Assembly (NCBI GenBank): GCA_019054805.1
Contig: JAHQIY010000002.1
Location: 5,518,001-5,582,000 of the forward strand
Length of the DNA: 64,000 nucleotides
From: Brachionus manjavacas
Lineage: Eukaryota > Rotifera > Eurotatoria > Ploima > Brachionidae
Reading direction: 5' to 3'
Part shown: in pieces, positions 50,101 through 60,189 of the stretch
Numbering within the stretch: position 1 is the first letter of the stretch
Layout of the letters: the number at the start of each line of letters is the position of its first letter
Made by a program: the position numbers and the translations under genes
Notes under the pieces: generated by a model
What the model was told of the DNA's origin: nothing
Databases searched by the model: none
What the model saw: only the letters and a program-made list of their open reading frames with translations

Positions 50101-51666
50101 ATTTTCTTTTTTTTTTGTTTTTTTTTAGAAATCAAAAAGATACTTAAAAATTGCTCTTTAAAATTTTTAATGGATTTTATACCTGCTTTTCTGAAAGAAA
50201 TTAAAATCAAAAATTACTTTATTCAAATAATTTTGATAAATTACTAAATTAAAATAATAGAAAAATCAATTTTGAGTTTTATTTTTGATCTAAACGCTAA
50301 ATTTTGTTTTACTCAATGTCTTTTTGGCTCGGAATTTTTATGCCTAAGTTTTCAAAATGTCAAGAGAAAAAAAATATTCAGAAAATTAAAAATAATTAAA
50401 AATCTTTATTTATGTTAAATTTGATATGATATGAAGATTTTAGTTTATAAAAATAAAGAATATTTCTATATTAAGCTGAATTAGCTATTATGAACAAAAA
50501 TTCTTCGATTTTTGATAAATTAAATTAAAAGATAATAAAATATATTTAATAAACAACCGCAACATAGGCACCATACTTATTTGCACCTTTTAAAACCTTA
50601 AAATAATTTTCTCATCTAAAAAACTAAGACTATCAACAAGATTTAAATTGAATATTGATTTTATTAACAAAAAAATCAAAATAAAGATTTCATTTTAGGC
50701 AAAAAAAAATGTAACTAAGTATGTTGCAGTAATTTTTTAAAATATTTCATTATATTTAATTTTGATAAATCAATAAATGAAGATTTGTGTTTAAAATTTA
50801 CAACTGAATTAAATCAATTGTATAGCTACAAAATTGTTAACAAGATTTAAAATTTTTGCGGATCAAAATTTAAGTCAAAGCTTAATAATACCATTGATTC
50901 TTTCTAAATCATTTTAATCAAATTATCATTTTTAGCAATCACTGTGTTAAGATTATAGATTAAAATTTTTAAAAATTAAATTTTAATGTTCAGGAATATT
51001 TTTCTTATAAAAAATTTAGTTGTAACACAAACCTTGTTCATGTATGTTTTCAACTTCCTTGTCTACATCGTCAACATTTGATTTTAAACTATTTGATTTG
51101 GAGCTATCGTCTGATTTATTTTTTTGGCTTGAAAAATTTTGATGAAAATTTGTTCTGGAAGTTTGTGCAATAGGCTGAAAAAGGTTGATATTTTTACTAT
51201 TAGTCAGACTAGTGCCACTAGAGCTTGAATAAGTCTGAGCCGATGAAGTAGAACTGGATGATGAAAGATTTATTTTCTGGCTTGTTTTTGGCTCGTATTT
51301 ATTTCTCAGATTAGTAACACTCGACTTGAAATTATTTGAAAAATTTGTGTTGGATTTCTGAGCTTGCTTGTTATTTGGTTCTTTTTTCACCGCCTTTTCG
51401 TCATCTTCACTCAGCTGGTCTAGTAAAGAAGGATCTTCTATCACATACTCGCGGATTATGGTTCCATCTGGCTGGACTACATCTCGCACTGTTGTGGCAA
51501 ATTTTTTCCATTTGTCTCCATATTTTTGCCGATATGTATCCGCGTCATACCGCTCTACATCATCTTCGTCGAATATATTCTCTTTAGATGCCGAGCTTAG
51601 CTTGGCACTTGAGCCTATTAAACTTTTATGAAAGCCATCTATTTTAGATCTGTTGAACATTTTCAT
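47178..51666 (-). CDS. unknown protein with duplicated motif, 2 exons, about 639 aa
   Basis: I do not recognise the family. Exon 1 is 51666-51033 and exon 2 is 48463-47178; donor GTTTGT and acceptor TTTCTTTTAAG join in phase 1, keeping the frame open throughout. A motif occurs twice: KKFATTVRDVVQPDGTIIRE then YVIEDPSLLD in exon 1, and KKLAACVNEIKQSDGSVVKE then YILNDPKVIE in exon 2. This points to internal duplication of a small domain. The rest is Ser/Asn/Lys-rich and probably disordered, with a proline run (APPPPPPPL) and an acidic DDEDEDGT stretch. An in-frame ATG at 51729 would add a hydrophobic 21-residue lead, but the MKMFNRSK start looks more natural. The intron contains a whole ZZZ3-like gene on the other strand. 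The two-exon join is inferred from phase and shared motif. Confidence 0.7.
48474..49460 (+). CDS. ZZZ3: ZZZ3-like SANT/Myb protein, intronless, 328 aa, no ZZ finger
   Basis: ZZZ3 is a subunit of the ATAC histone acetyltransferase complex. The N-terminal part (about 6-95: FYFETDTVALRNNPDYSCLL, LEGQRVKACQDLENL, VYLLPDIDWNKYY) aligns with the conserved region before the Myb domain in animal ZZZ3. The SANT/Myb domain is at about 148-200 (KSWSVEEQRKLEELLIEFPP, RFRKIANQLGTRTPLQVQSH, CQKYFIKLAKAGLPIPGR). Human ZZZ3 continues to a C-terminal histone-reading ZZ finger; here the protein ends in an acidic Ser-rich tail, and no ZZ cysteines occur downstream. So this is a shortened form or the finger was lost. 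The ATG lies 2 bases after TTTTTTCCTTAAAAG, a probable splice acceptor. The gene sits entirely inside an intron of the opposite-strand gene at 47178-51666. Confidence 0.9.
   Translation: MNLDNEPFYFETDTVALRNNPDYSCLLKTLVLLEGQRVKACQDLENLLELKEQAMSDPINFAKKINELKAPSRQKVYLLPDIDWNKYYDCVDLEDLEAIKNQKFNRVQSLRQSQKIIKQVEQGELTESSQDKKSPGSEKEKTKNYNKSWSVEEQRKLEELLIEFPPEDNEAARFRKIANQLGTRTPLQVQSHCQKYFIKLAKAGLPIPGRMPNMKTYVTKKGTRGRGKSSLLRGACSSGLGGGRGLGTNSLSKRIVGRGVSLNEISSMWTSFNPPITMNEENEFDDIPNQYENYDQDIESENEDEESIDSSQEGTLLNDDNSSSFSQF
49470..51015. other. remainder of the host intron downstream of ZZZ3
   Basis: AT-rich sequence. It probably contains the ZZZ3 3'UTR (poly(A)-type AATAAA words are common) and intron sequence of the minus-strand host gene. 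No exon is recognised, and in particular no Cys-rich ZZ finger. Confidence 0.55.
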
Positions 51667-52077
51667 TGACACAAATAAAAAATAATTGAAAGGCAAACAT
51701 AGATAGAAATAAAAATTTTCTAAAATCATTCAAGTGAAACATTTGTTAACAAGCAAAATGGATTTGTTTATTTAATTTGGGACAAATGTTTTTACTTTGG
51801 ACGAGCTAATGTGAAGTAAACTAAAGGGTCGACTTAAAAAAACAAATTTTATCTATCAATCATAGTTTGAGAGCTATTCGAAGATATTTGAAAATCGGTT
51901 CATAAATCTTTCGTCTCTAAGATCTTAAACTGGCCTTGATATTTAAAATAAATAAAAATCTTGACATTTTAAATTATTCTAATTGATTACAAGAAAAACT
52001 AGAAAATTTATCATTTTTTTTATAAATTAAAATTGACGCCAAGCAACCAAGCTAGAAAATTAAACTTTGAAAGAACA

Positions 52078-52557
52078 ATGTCCATTAATTCGAACCAGTT
52101 CCGAGATTTGTCAATAACTTCGGGACAAGATGTCACAGTAGATAAGTCAAAGAATTATGCCAATATGTTTACAATTAAAAATTTTGATCTGAAAGAACTT
52201 AATTTAACCATTGAATATTTGGCCTTTATAAATCAAGACCAAGTTGGTTTGTTTACCAATGCACCAATTCAAGAAAGAGTCGTCTGTTCCAAAAATAAGC
52301 TTGGAAAACTTAATTTGAGACTTCTGAAATTTTATTACTCTAAAGATTGGAAAAACAAGATCAAATTTTGGATAAGAATTTTATACTCATTAATTTTTAT
52401 ATTGGTTATTGATTTGATACAGTTGAATTCAATGGAACAATTAAGTGGCCAAATCAAGATCAAATCTTCGTTTATGTTTGGGGTAATAAAGATGACGCAT
52501 TTAAAAATATATAACCTTTTTGACTATCGTAGTCAAAAAATGCGTCAAAATCATTAA
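52078..52557 (+). CDS. hypothetical protein, doubtful
   Basis: An open frame of 160 codons from ATG 52078 (MSINSNQFRDLSITSGQD...) to 52557. The first 80 residues have balanced, protein-like composition (KNFDLKELNLTIEYLAFINQ). A hydrophobic segment (FWIRILYSLIFILVIDLI) at about 105-125 may be a membrane span or just AT-rich bias. No family is recognised. It lies upstream of and divergent from the unknown gene at 47178-51666, 350 bp from its possible start. It may be a real single-exon gene, one exon of a longer gene, or a remnant. Confidence 0.3.
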   Translation: MSINSNQFRDLSITSGQDVTVDKSKNYANMFTIKNFDLKELNLTIEYLAFINQDQVGLFTNAPIQERVVCSKNKLGKLNLRLLKFYYSKDWKNKIKFWIRILYSLIFILVIDLIQLNSMEQLSGQIKIKSSFMFGVIKMTHLKIYNLFDYRSQKMRQNH

Positions 52558-52559
52558 AG

Positions 52560-53545
52560 ATCTAGTTATTAATGACTTAGTTAATTTAAGGTATTTTTAC
52601 TCAGTGGATTGTACGTAATTTTAATGAATACAATAGACGAAATCACAAGATCTTTGTTTAGCAAAAATTTAATTAAAAACCTTGTGTGTTTAGGTAAATA
52701 TAATTTTTTTTCTCTAGTGTTCAATACTTTTTTAACTTAGAGAGATTTTGGTTAATTAAGTCAAAATATTTTGGTTAAAAATAAAAGTGTTTTTAAAAAA
52801 AAAAACAAATATAATCTAAAAAAATATTTAATTCAAAATCTTCGAAAGCAGTATTAATAATAGAAACAATAATTTTTTTTTTTAAAGGAATACTTATCAT
52901 TTTGATTATTTGTAGAATGAATTTGTTAATTAACATAAAACTGGAACAAAGAAAAAATTCAACTTGGAAAAGTGTAATCTAACTTTTTAGCAGAATAAAA
53001 ACCTTGAATATAGATATTGAATGTTTCATGATTAAGGTATTGTGAAATTAGATATAAAAAACTGCACAATTGAACAAATTTTTCTTTTTGAAGTACTTGG
53101 AATCATCTGTAAGTTCATCATATATTGTTACATCAGATATATTTTGAGAGAATTTTGAGAGAATTTGCCTACAACAATGTATGTGACAATTTTTTCAACC
53201 ACGATTTTAGTTACTAGAAAAAATTCAATAAAGTTTAAAATTAACTTTTTGGTTTTTCGTACTGAATTTTACAAAAAAATATTTATGCAAAGCAAATTTA
53301 ATATTTACAGAAAAAGACAAAGTAAAAAATAAAGATACGTAAGGTAGCCGATATTTTTCGGATTAATACTAGAAATAAAATTTGTTTATTATTTAGTAAA
53401 AAAATACAATTTTAGATAGTTTTATTCGCTTTTAAATAATAACTAGCAAATAACTTCTTCTCTTTTGCATGAAAAATTATATTTAAATATTTTATTTACC
53501 AAAATTTTAAATTTAAAAATTTTTGAATTTTTATTTTTTACTAGC
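52560..53545. other. AT-rich intergenic, no gene recognised
   Basis: Nothing recognisable on either strand. It ends at the left target-site duplication of the SINE. Confidence 0.45.
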
Positions 53546-53559
53546 CTAATTCAGGCACA

Positions 53560-53856
53560 GAACCCGTATAGCCGAATGGTTTGCGTGTTAGTCATGCAAG
53601 CAGAGGATCGAGGGTTCAAAACCCACTGAGGGTGAAAAAATCTTCAAAATATCTCTGCAATACGGGGCGAATGTTTAAACCTCTTTCATCATAAAAATAG
53701 GGGGGCCAGTTTCGACTGGGTAATAATTGCGGTGTAGATGATCATCTCGATGCAGTAGCCTCTGTGTCAGATCGGAGCCGTTGCTCAAAAAGGTACATGA
53801 AAAGGAGATGAGCGCCTCCCCATTATCCACTAGGATAGAATAGGGACAATTATTAT
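53560..53856 (+). mobile_element. SINE copy B, full length, tRNA-derived head
   Basis: A 297-bp short interspersed element with a perfect 13-bp target-site duplication, TAATTCAGGCACA, at 53547-53559 and 53857-53869. The head (53560-53640) is tRNA-like: box A TAGCCGAATGG at about 53570 and box B GGTTCAAAACC at about 53614, the internal RNA polymerase III promoter. A linker follows, then the conserved body (GTTTCGACTGGGTAATAATT to TAGGATAGAATAGGGACAAT) and a short ATT-repeat tail. The body recurs at 2907-3060. The clean duplication suggests fairly recent insertion. The partner LINE is not identified; the ATT-type tail resembles that of the LINE end at 60780. Confidence 0.92.
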
Positions 53857-53999
53857 TAATTCAGGCACATTAAATAAAGTCGAATGAATTTTTAATATAA
53901 TGGATATTCAAAAAATCTTGACGAAATTTGCTGATAAATGATCAATTTAAATAGATTCACCAAATATTTTAATTAAAAGTCACAAGTCTTAAGGCAAGT

Positions 54000-54490
54000 C
54001 CAAGTTTTTAGTTTCAAAAGTCCAATCCAAAGACTATAGTTTTGATTATTTAAAAAAATGAAATAAATTTTTTTTTAATTAAACTAAGTTAAATAAATAG
54101 GATCAGCAATCCATCTGTCAGGATCACGGACAAATTAAGTTTTTGCCGTTCCAGACAATGTTGACGGACCCTTATCTTGGGCTGTAGAGCGTATTCTATG
54201 TTCTGTTTATGTCATAGCTAATAATGTTAAAAGACTGATTTGGAATTAATATCTTTATTTACAAAGAAAACCAACCACTCCAACACAATACAGCATAACT
54301 CTTTTTTCTCTTACATTTTTATTTTATATTGCAACCTGTGACAATTTAAGAATAAAAACTACACTAAGAAACTAAATTAAGGATCATTAAGGAAATCCAA
54401 TAGAGTCCAATATATATTCACACGTTAAAAGGTAGTTTTAATGGCGGCCTAGCAAGTCTCAAAAGTCCAAACTTGGACTTATAACCAACT
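54000..54490. repeat. possible old DNA-element remnant with short inverted ends
   Basis: AAGTCCAAGTTT at about 54002 recurs inverted as AAACTTGGACTT at about 54470, bracketing 480 bp that is less AT-biased than its surroundings, with words such as CACGGACAAATT and GACGGACCCTTATCTTGG. No coding frame. Tentative: the inverted match is short. Confidence 0.3.
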
Positions 54491-54710
54491 CTGGTATAAA
54501 TGACATCTTAAATTAAATCAATTATTATTTTTTTTTAAATAAATAAATTTGAATTTATATAGTATGCATGATAAAAATCTTATGTTCTAAGCAAAAAAAA
54601 TCCACAAATTTTTTTTTTTTAAATATAAAATTAGAAACCTTGAGTAACTCATCCAGAATTATTGAAAGTTTTTTATCGTTTTTAAATTAGTTTTAAGAAC
54701 TTTTTTAATT

Positions 54711-55013
54711 TAGTAGTAGTAGTAGTAGTAGTGGTAATTACTGCAACTCGGAGCTTGTCCAAACAAAACTCCAATGAGCTATAGCAGTCGATTCATGTTG
54801 CTTTGACATCCAAACGTCAATCTTATCTTTAAAGATGTTTAGACTAGTTTCACTTGCAATTTCTTCCGGTAATTTATTCCAGAAACCAACAACTCTGTTT
54901 GTAAAATAATTAAATTTCTGAATACAATTCCTTACTCCTTCTCGAACCAAGTTCTTGGAGTTTCTTCTAAGATTATACCTTTTACTGTAAGGCCTAGTGT
55001 ATAAGCTGTTTTG
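54711..55013 (-). mobile_element. 5'-truncated LINE insertion with target-site duplication and ACT tail
   Basis: Minus-strand frame: YNLRRNSKNLVREGVRNC, FNYFTNRVVGFWNKLPEEI, then FKDKIDVW, the C-terminus of a jockey/CR1-type reverse transcriptase. It ends in a stop at 54738, followed by a (CTA)n simple-repeat tail (54711-54734). The element is bracketed by a near-identical 29-31-bp direct repeat, TCGTTTTTAAATTAGTTTTA and onward, at 54676-54706 and 55014-55042, the expected target-site duplication. So the full extent of this severely 5'-truncated copy is visible. Its frame is intact, suggesting a young insertion. Confidence 0.88.
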
Positions 55014-55044
55014 TCGTTTATAAATTAGTTTTAAGAACTTTTAA

Positions 55045-55600
55045 ATTTCAAAACTTTTATATTATATTAAATTAATAAGTTCTTTAATCATATTATTTTT
55101 GAAAATCCCATTAAAATTAAAAAAAAATTCGAAGACATCATAGGCATAACTGGGTAGCATAACTGCGATGAAATTAGTTTTAATAACTGATTTAACCCCA
55201 CCGATCAGCAGCTAATGTCCTGCTTGGCACTTAATGCCAACAAAATTGTAGACTTAAACAAAATAATTGTAAAGTTAAATTCTTTATTTCGTTTTTTTTT
55301 CAAAAAAAGTTAAAATTTCAAATTGTTGATGGGTTTTGACCCTAATTTAAATAATTAATTCATTAAAGCATGAAGAAATTCTTTTTTAAATTATTTTGAG
55401 AAAAAAATTTTGATCAATTAATCGAATCAAGTCTATTGACCAAGCTGAAATTTTTAAATTTAAATTAAATTCAAATTAACTTTCAACAAAAAATAAATCA
55501 TGTCTTAAAAATTTAAATAATTTTATTATAAAAATAAAAAACATGTCAACAAAAAGTCGACTTTTTTACAATAATTGAAAAAAACAATTTACAATTCCTG
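55045..55600. other. AT-rich intergenic and probable FYCO1 3' flank
   Basis: No gene recognised. It includes the likely 3'UTR of the FYCO1 gene (minus strand). Confidence 0.45.
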
Positions 55601-55614
55601 AATATTTTAGAAAT

Positions 55615-58600
55615 TTAATTTTTTATTTTATCTATTTCTTCCTGAGAAACTATTGCAAATGTTTCTAAATCATCTTGATTCACTGATGAAAAACTTTGGC
55701 TTGATTTGCTTTTCTTTTTAATTTTTTTCTTTCGTTCTACCACTAACTCATCAGCGTTTCTAGACCCGTCACCAGCCGACTTTGTAAAATACTTAAATTC
55801 GAATTTATGCGCAATCTTATTCAAAAATTTGCTCGACGAGGACACAGACAACTTTTCTTCATCAAACCTTTCCAATTCTTCCTCTTCATCCAAAAAATCG
55901 TTTACATCAAATCGAATTTCTGTTTAAAATAAAAGATAATTTTTTAAAAAATTTTATTTAACAATTATTATGGCTAAAAAATGGCTTTGTTTATAAATTA
56001 ATTTGTGACTAGTGAACTAGAAATTAAAAATTATATTGTACCTTTTGGTGATGAACTAGAACCGGCAGCACACTGCGTTTCTTTTTTACTAGGCTGATCA
56101 TAAATACTTGCCTCATCGTAATTTACACTTGGGATTAATTTTTCCGACCGCACCTCAAAATTTACATCCGCAACATCATCATCCAAATCGTCCTGGTCGT
56201 TCGTGGACTCATCATTGGCTTCGGACATCTCTGGTGTCGACTTTTCGTCACTTAAAAATCCTTTTATTCGATTTACAGTATCCCTAGTAGCACAGCATTT
56301 TTTGCATACTCTTAATTTACTAAAAAAAAATAAAATAATTTTAAATTTTAAATAAAAGTTAAATTAACTTACTTGTTGTTATACTCGATCCAATTGTTGC
56401 AGCAATAGTAGCAGTAAATTTTAAGACAAATGCGGCAGTGATGTTTTCTTAACAAAATACCAAATTGGCTATTACAGTTCATGCAGTTGGACACATTCGA
56501 ATCATCCAGCCACATAGAGTTTGTTTTGAGCAAATTTTCGTATTCTAAATTGTCTGCTTTTTGCCATAATTCCGCTTTTTCTCTAAAAAAAAAAGATAAA
56601 AAAAAAACTTAAAATTTTCAAACTACTTTATTAATTTTATTAGGCGTTTTTTAATTTCAACATTATCGGCTTCCAATTGTTGGATTTGTGAAGAATTTTT
56701 TTGATTTAAATCTTGGTAAAACGATTTCAATTCATTTAACTCATTTGTTAAATCTTCATTTCTTTGTCGTTCTGAGTCCAGAGCTCGGGATAAATTTTGA
56801 ATTTGATCATTTAGTAAATAAATCTCTTCTTCTTTGAGTTGAATGCTTATTTTGTTTCGTTGTGCTTGGTCATGTTGAGCGTCGAATTCTGACGATCGTT
56901 CATTGATGGCGGCATCCAGTTCCAATTTTAGTTGCTTAATTGTTTTTTCTTGTTCATAGCTCATTTTTTTCAGACAATCAATCGATTTTGACTGCTCAGC
57001 AATGTCTTTTTTTAGCTGTTCCTCATAAATTGTTTTACTGCTCAAATCAAATTTCAAGGCATTGTTCTCATTTTCCAAAATATTAATTGTATTCAGCTGC
57101 TTTTCAATCATAGAATTTAAATCAGCAATTTTTTCATTACTTTTTTTCAGCATTTCACTCAGATTTTCGCTCAAATTGGTTTGCTTTACCAGACAGCTAT
57201 TCAACTCGCTTATTTGTTTAACTTTTTGGTTAATTTTTTCATTAAGAGTGCTAAGCTGAGACTCGCTGGACGAGCTTAAAGCATTTGATTCACTTGCTTG
57301 AGTGAGTTTGTTTATCTTGGATTCTTTGACACTTAGCTGGTTCATTAGATCTTCAATTTTTTTTTCATATTGGTCCGTGGTTAAGCTTGAAATAGCGGTA
57401 TCATAGTACACGCTTTGTGCCATGTTTGTTTCAGGCATTTGAGCGCTTTCATTCTCTTTGTCTCTCAAGTTTGAATACATCCCAAGGTCATCGTCCATTT
57501 CCAATGGAGTCGAGCTCAACAAGATAGAATGTGAGTCTGTCTACAAAATTTCAACTTTAAAATTTTAATTAATTTAAATATATTTAAAACAAAATAAATT
57601 TTTAATTATATCTTAAAATTTTCTCATATTCTTCAAATGTATTTTCTATACTATGATTTTTTTTTTACATTATTTTAAGATAATACTTTCTTCCCAGTTT
57701 TGAACGGTGACAGTTGAAATTAAATAAAATTTTTACAATGAAACAAAGCAAGAAAAAAGGATCAAAGTAAGTTTTGAACAACTAGCATTAAAAGATAATT
57801 TCACTTCTTTGTTTTATTAATTTTTTTAAAACGCATTAGTTATTTTTTATAAATTACACAACTTCAAACTGTATTTTACCAAAAATAAGGTTAGTTATAG
57901 AAATTAAAACTTATTTGTTTAGAATATTTTATTGAATTTTTTTTTTGAATTTTTAGATTCATTTGTATAAAAATCCAAGTTTTAAAAATCAAAAATATTC
58001 ATTTTCAAGTCAAAGTCCGACTTGGACTTTGATTTTTTTATTCAAATTTATTGTACAAGTTACAAAACGTGGTCTTTCTAAGCAGGTACAGTCGAGCACA
58101 CATGAATTTTTGACCGTCAGAAAAAGCAAAATAAATTACTAAGAAGTTACTAATTTATATTACTTATTTAGTAAAACATTATTAAATAAATTTGTATACA
58201 TTGTTCACATAGAATTAGATGGTTTTATTTGACAAAATTATTTTATTCTCTTATTAAGAAAAAATTTAGAAAAATCTTAACTTTTATGAGATTTAATTTC
58301 TTTATTTGAATTTTAGGAAAAATTCGATCTCTCAATTTTTTTCTCAAAATTCTAAAAATTTCAATTAGTTATATTATCAATTAAAAATTAATTTAATTTT
58401 CAAATAGTTAAAATCAACAAATTTAAATCAGAATATTAAGTGTTTATTTGTCGACAAAAAAAAATTAATACCAAAAAATATTTACCATTATTTTAGATTG
58501 TTTAAACACAATTAAGACTTTACGAATAATATTCAGTTTTAAAAATTCAAATAATGCTTTATAAAAATGATGCAGCTTATTTTATTCAAAAACCAAAGGG

Positions 58601-59411
58601 AGTAACAAAGCCCTGCTAACTGAATGAAAGAGCATTAATAACTTCATTAAAAATAACCTTTTTTTTTGCTTTAATTTCTAATAAACATCCTAAGATAAAA
58701 ATAAACAATTTTTCAAAATTTTTATACTTGATCTCTTTCTTTTTCGGTATTGGTGCTTGTATAGCTGCAGATGCTGAGCGTTCGATTGCGGTTTATTTCA
58801 CTGGGACTATTCCTTTTCATCGAGTTAATGTTAATCGATGGCCAATTGGTGTCGAGTTCAAAATCATTCCGAGAAATAAGCTCAAAATTTAGATCATTTA
58901 AATCATACAGAAGCTGAATAATTCTGAATTTTAACTGTTCATTGAACCAAACAGATTTTTCTTTATACCAAACATTTAGTAACTTTTCTTCCATGATCAA
59001 CTGTTGAATGGCATCTGCAAGACGATGATATTGTAGACAAAATCTAATAAAACCTCTAGCTCTGCCAATATTAGTTTTTATTTCATTGATACTTTTGACG
59101 TATTTTATGGCATCTTCAAAGCTTCGGCTAGCTTTGAGAATGTCTAGAATAAAAGTCCAATATTCTCGACTTTCCGCCGATGATGATGAACCTTTTTTTT
59201 CTCTTAGATTAAATTGAAGCAAGTATTCGAGTTTGGCACAAAATTTCTGCAACTCGACACAGTCATCTCGAATAGCAAAGTTACAATCGTTGTGGTTTAA
59301 ATTTTGGAGATTTGCTAATTTTTTGACCAAGTCTTCCAAATCAGTAACCAATTTGTTTGTTATTTTAGAATGTTTGTCAGTGGACGGCGTGCTGGCTGTG
59401 GCAGAGTTCAT
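55615..59411 (-). CDS. FYCO1: FYCO1-like autophagy adaptor (RUN, coiled coil, FYVE, LIR), 5 exons, about 795 aa
   Basis: FYCO1 links autophagosomes and late endosomes (LC3, PI3P, RAB7) to kinesin for plus-end transport. Exons: 59411-58728, 57540-56627, 56580-56373, 56319-56042, 55919-55615. The RUN domain is at about 20-195 (LQKFCAKLEYLLQFNLREK, AIKYVKSINEIKTNIGRARG, RFCLQYHRLADAIQQL). A coiled coil fills exon 2. Exon 3 has LWQKADNLEYENL, then a FYVE finger with RKHHCRICLKIYCYYCC. The last exon ends in DDLETFAIVSQEEIDKI, matching the vertebrate FYCO1 LC3-interacting region (F-x-x-V core). The vertebrate C-terminal GOLD domain is absent, and the coiled coil is much shorter. In exon 3 the frame shifts by one base between LLKT and MWLDD, in an AAAACAAAACTC tract near 56510-56530: sequence error or mutation. 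The ATG follows CCTAAAG at 59416-59417. Confidence 0.88.
57541..58727 (-). other. first intron of FYCO1
   Basis: A 1.19-kb AT-rich intron between the RUN exon and the coiled-coil exon, from a GTATAA donor to a TTTTGTAG acceptor. It contains a perfect hairpin CAAAGTCC/GGACTTTG at about 58013-58033. No nested gene recognised. Confidence 0.7.
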
Positions 59412-59429
59412 ATCGCTTTAGGAATTTAT

Positions 59430-60170
59430 TTTAAAGCTCATTAACTTTTTTTGTTACGTAATAAATAAAAAAAAATAAATTAAAGGAAAATTTTAATTTA
59501 TTTCTATTTAAAAAAGCCTCGATTTTTAGATTTAAAATTATGCTTTAAAATTTTATGAATATAATTACAAAAATAAATCATTCAAATATTTGTTAACTTT
59601 TAAACCATTTTTTTTATTTAAAAACTTTTAAATTTGATGAAAAAATTTTGAAACAAATCTTGAAACTTGCCTTTACGGATTCATGTGGTTGTGTTCCTTT
59701 GTGATCGGTTGAGAGTTGGAATTCGGAATACAGAAAAATCAATAAAAGATGTGGAGATGAAAAAGGAAATTTTTTTATTAATTGATTTTTTTATTTATTT
59801 TTTATCAGTTAATCAATATCAATCGGTTTATGTGACAGATTTGGACTTGCTTAATTCATTCATTTAAAATTTTTGATTATTAAATTAAATTAACTATAAT
59901 TGAAACTTTATTATTTTATTATCGTATTTAATGTCTGATGTTTAGTTTGTATGTCCAGTGTAAAGAGCTACAATAGAAGTATTCCAAATATCACTTTTTC
60001 GCAAGCTAATTATTTGTATCCTGATATTTATTAAAACTTAGATAATTTTGAAAATTTGTCATGAAAAATTAAAAAAATCAGAATTTAATTTATTAAGAGT
60101 GTTTTGTTTAGTTAAAAAAATTTTCTAAGCTTTTTGTGGTTTGAAAATACCAGTTTTGTCAGTTTTTTCC
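59430..60170. other. AT-rich 5' flank of FYCO1
   Basis: Probable promoter region of FYCO1 (minus strand). The open frame at 59667-59867 has no recognisable domain and starts with a non-ATG codon. Nothing else is supported. Confidence 0.4.
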
Positions 60171-60189
60171 GAAAGAAGCTTTTTTTGTT

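Noticed and set aside
53560-53640. A free-standing tRNA gene at the SINE head
   Set aside because: Box A and B are present, but the acceptor and anticodon stems do not fold properly, and it is continuous with the SINE body inside one target-site duplication.
58013-58033. Hairpin CAAAGTCC/GGACTTTG as a terminator or RNA gene
   Set aside because: Short palindrome in an intron; no other evidence of function.
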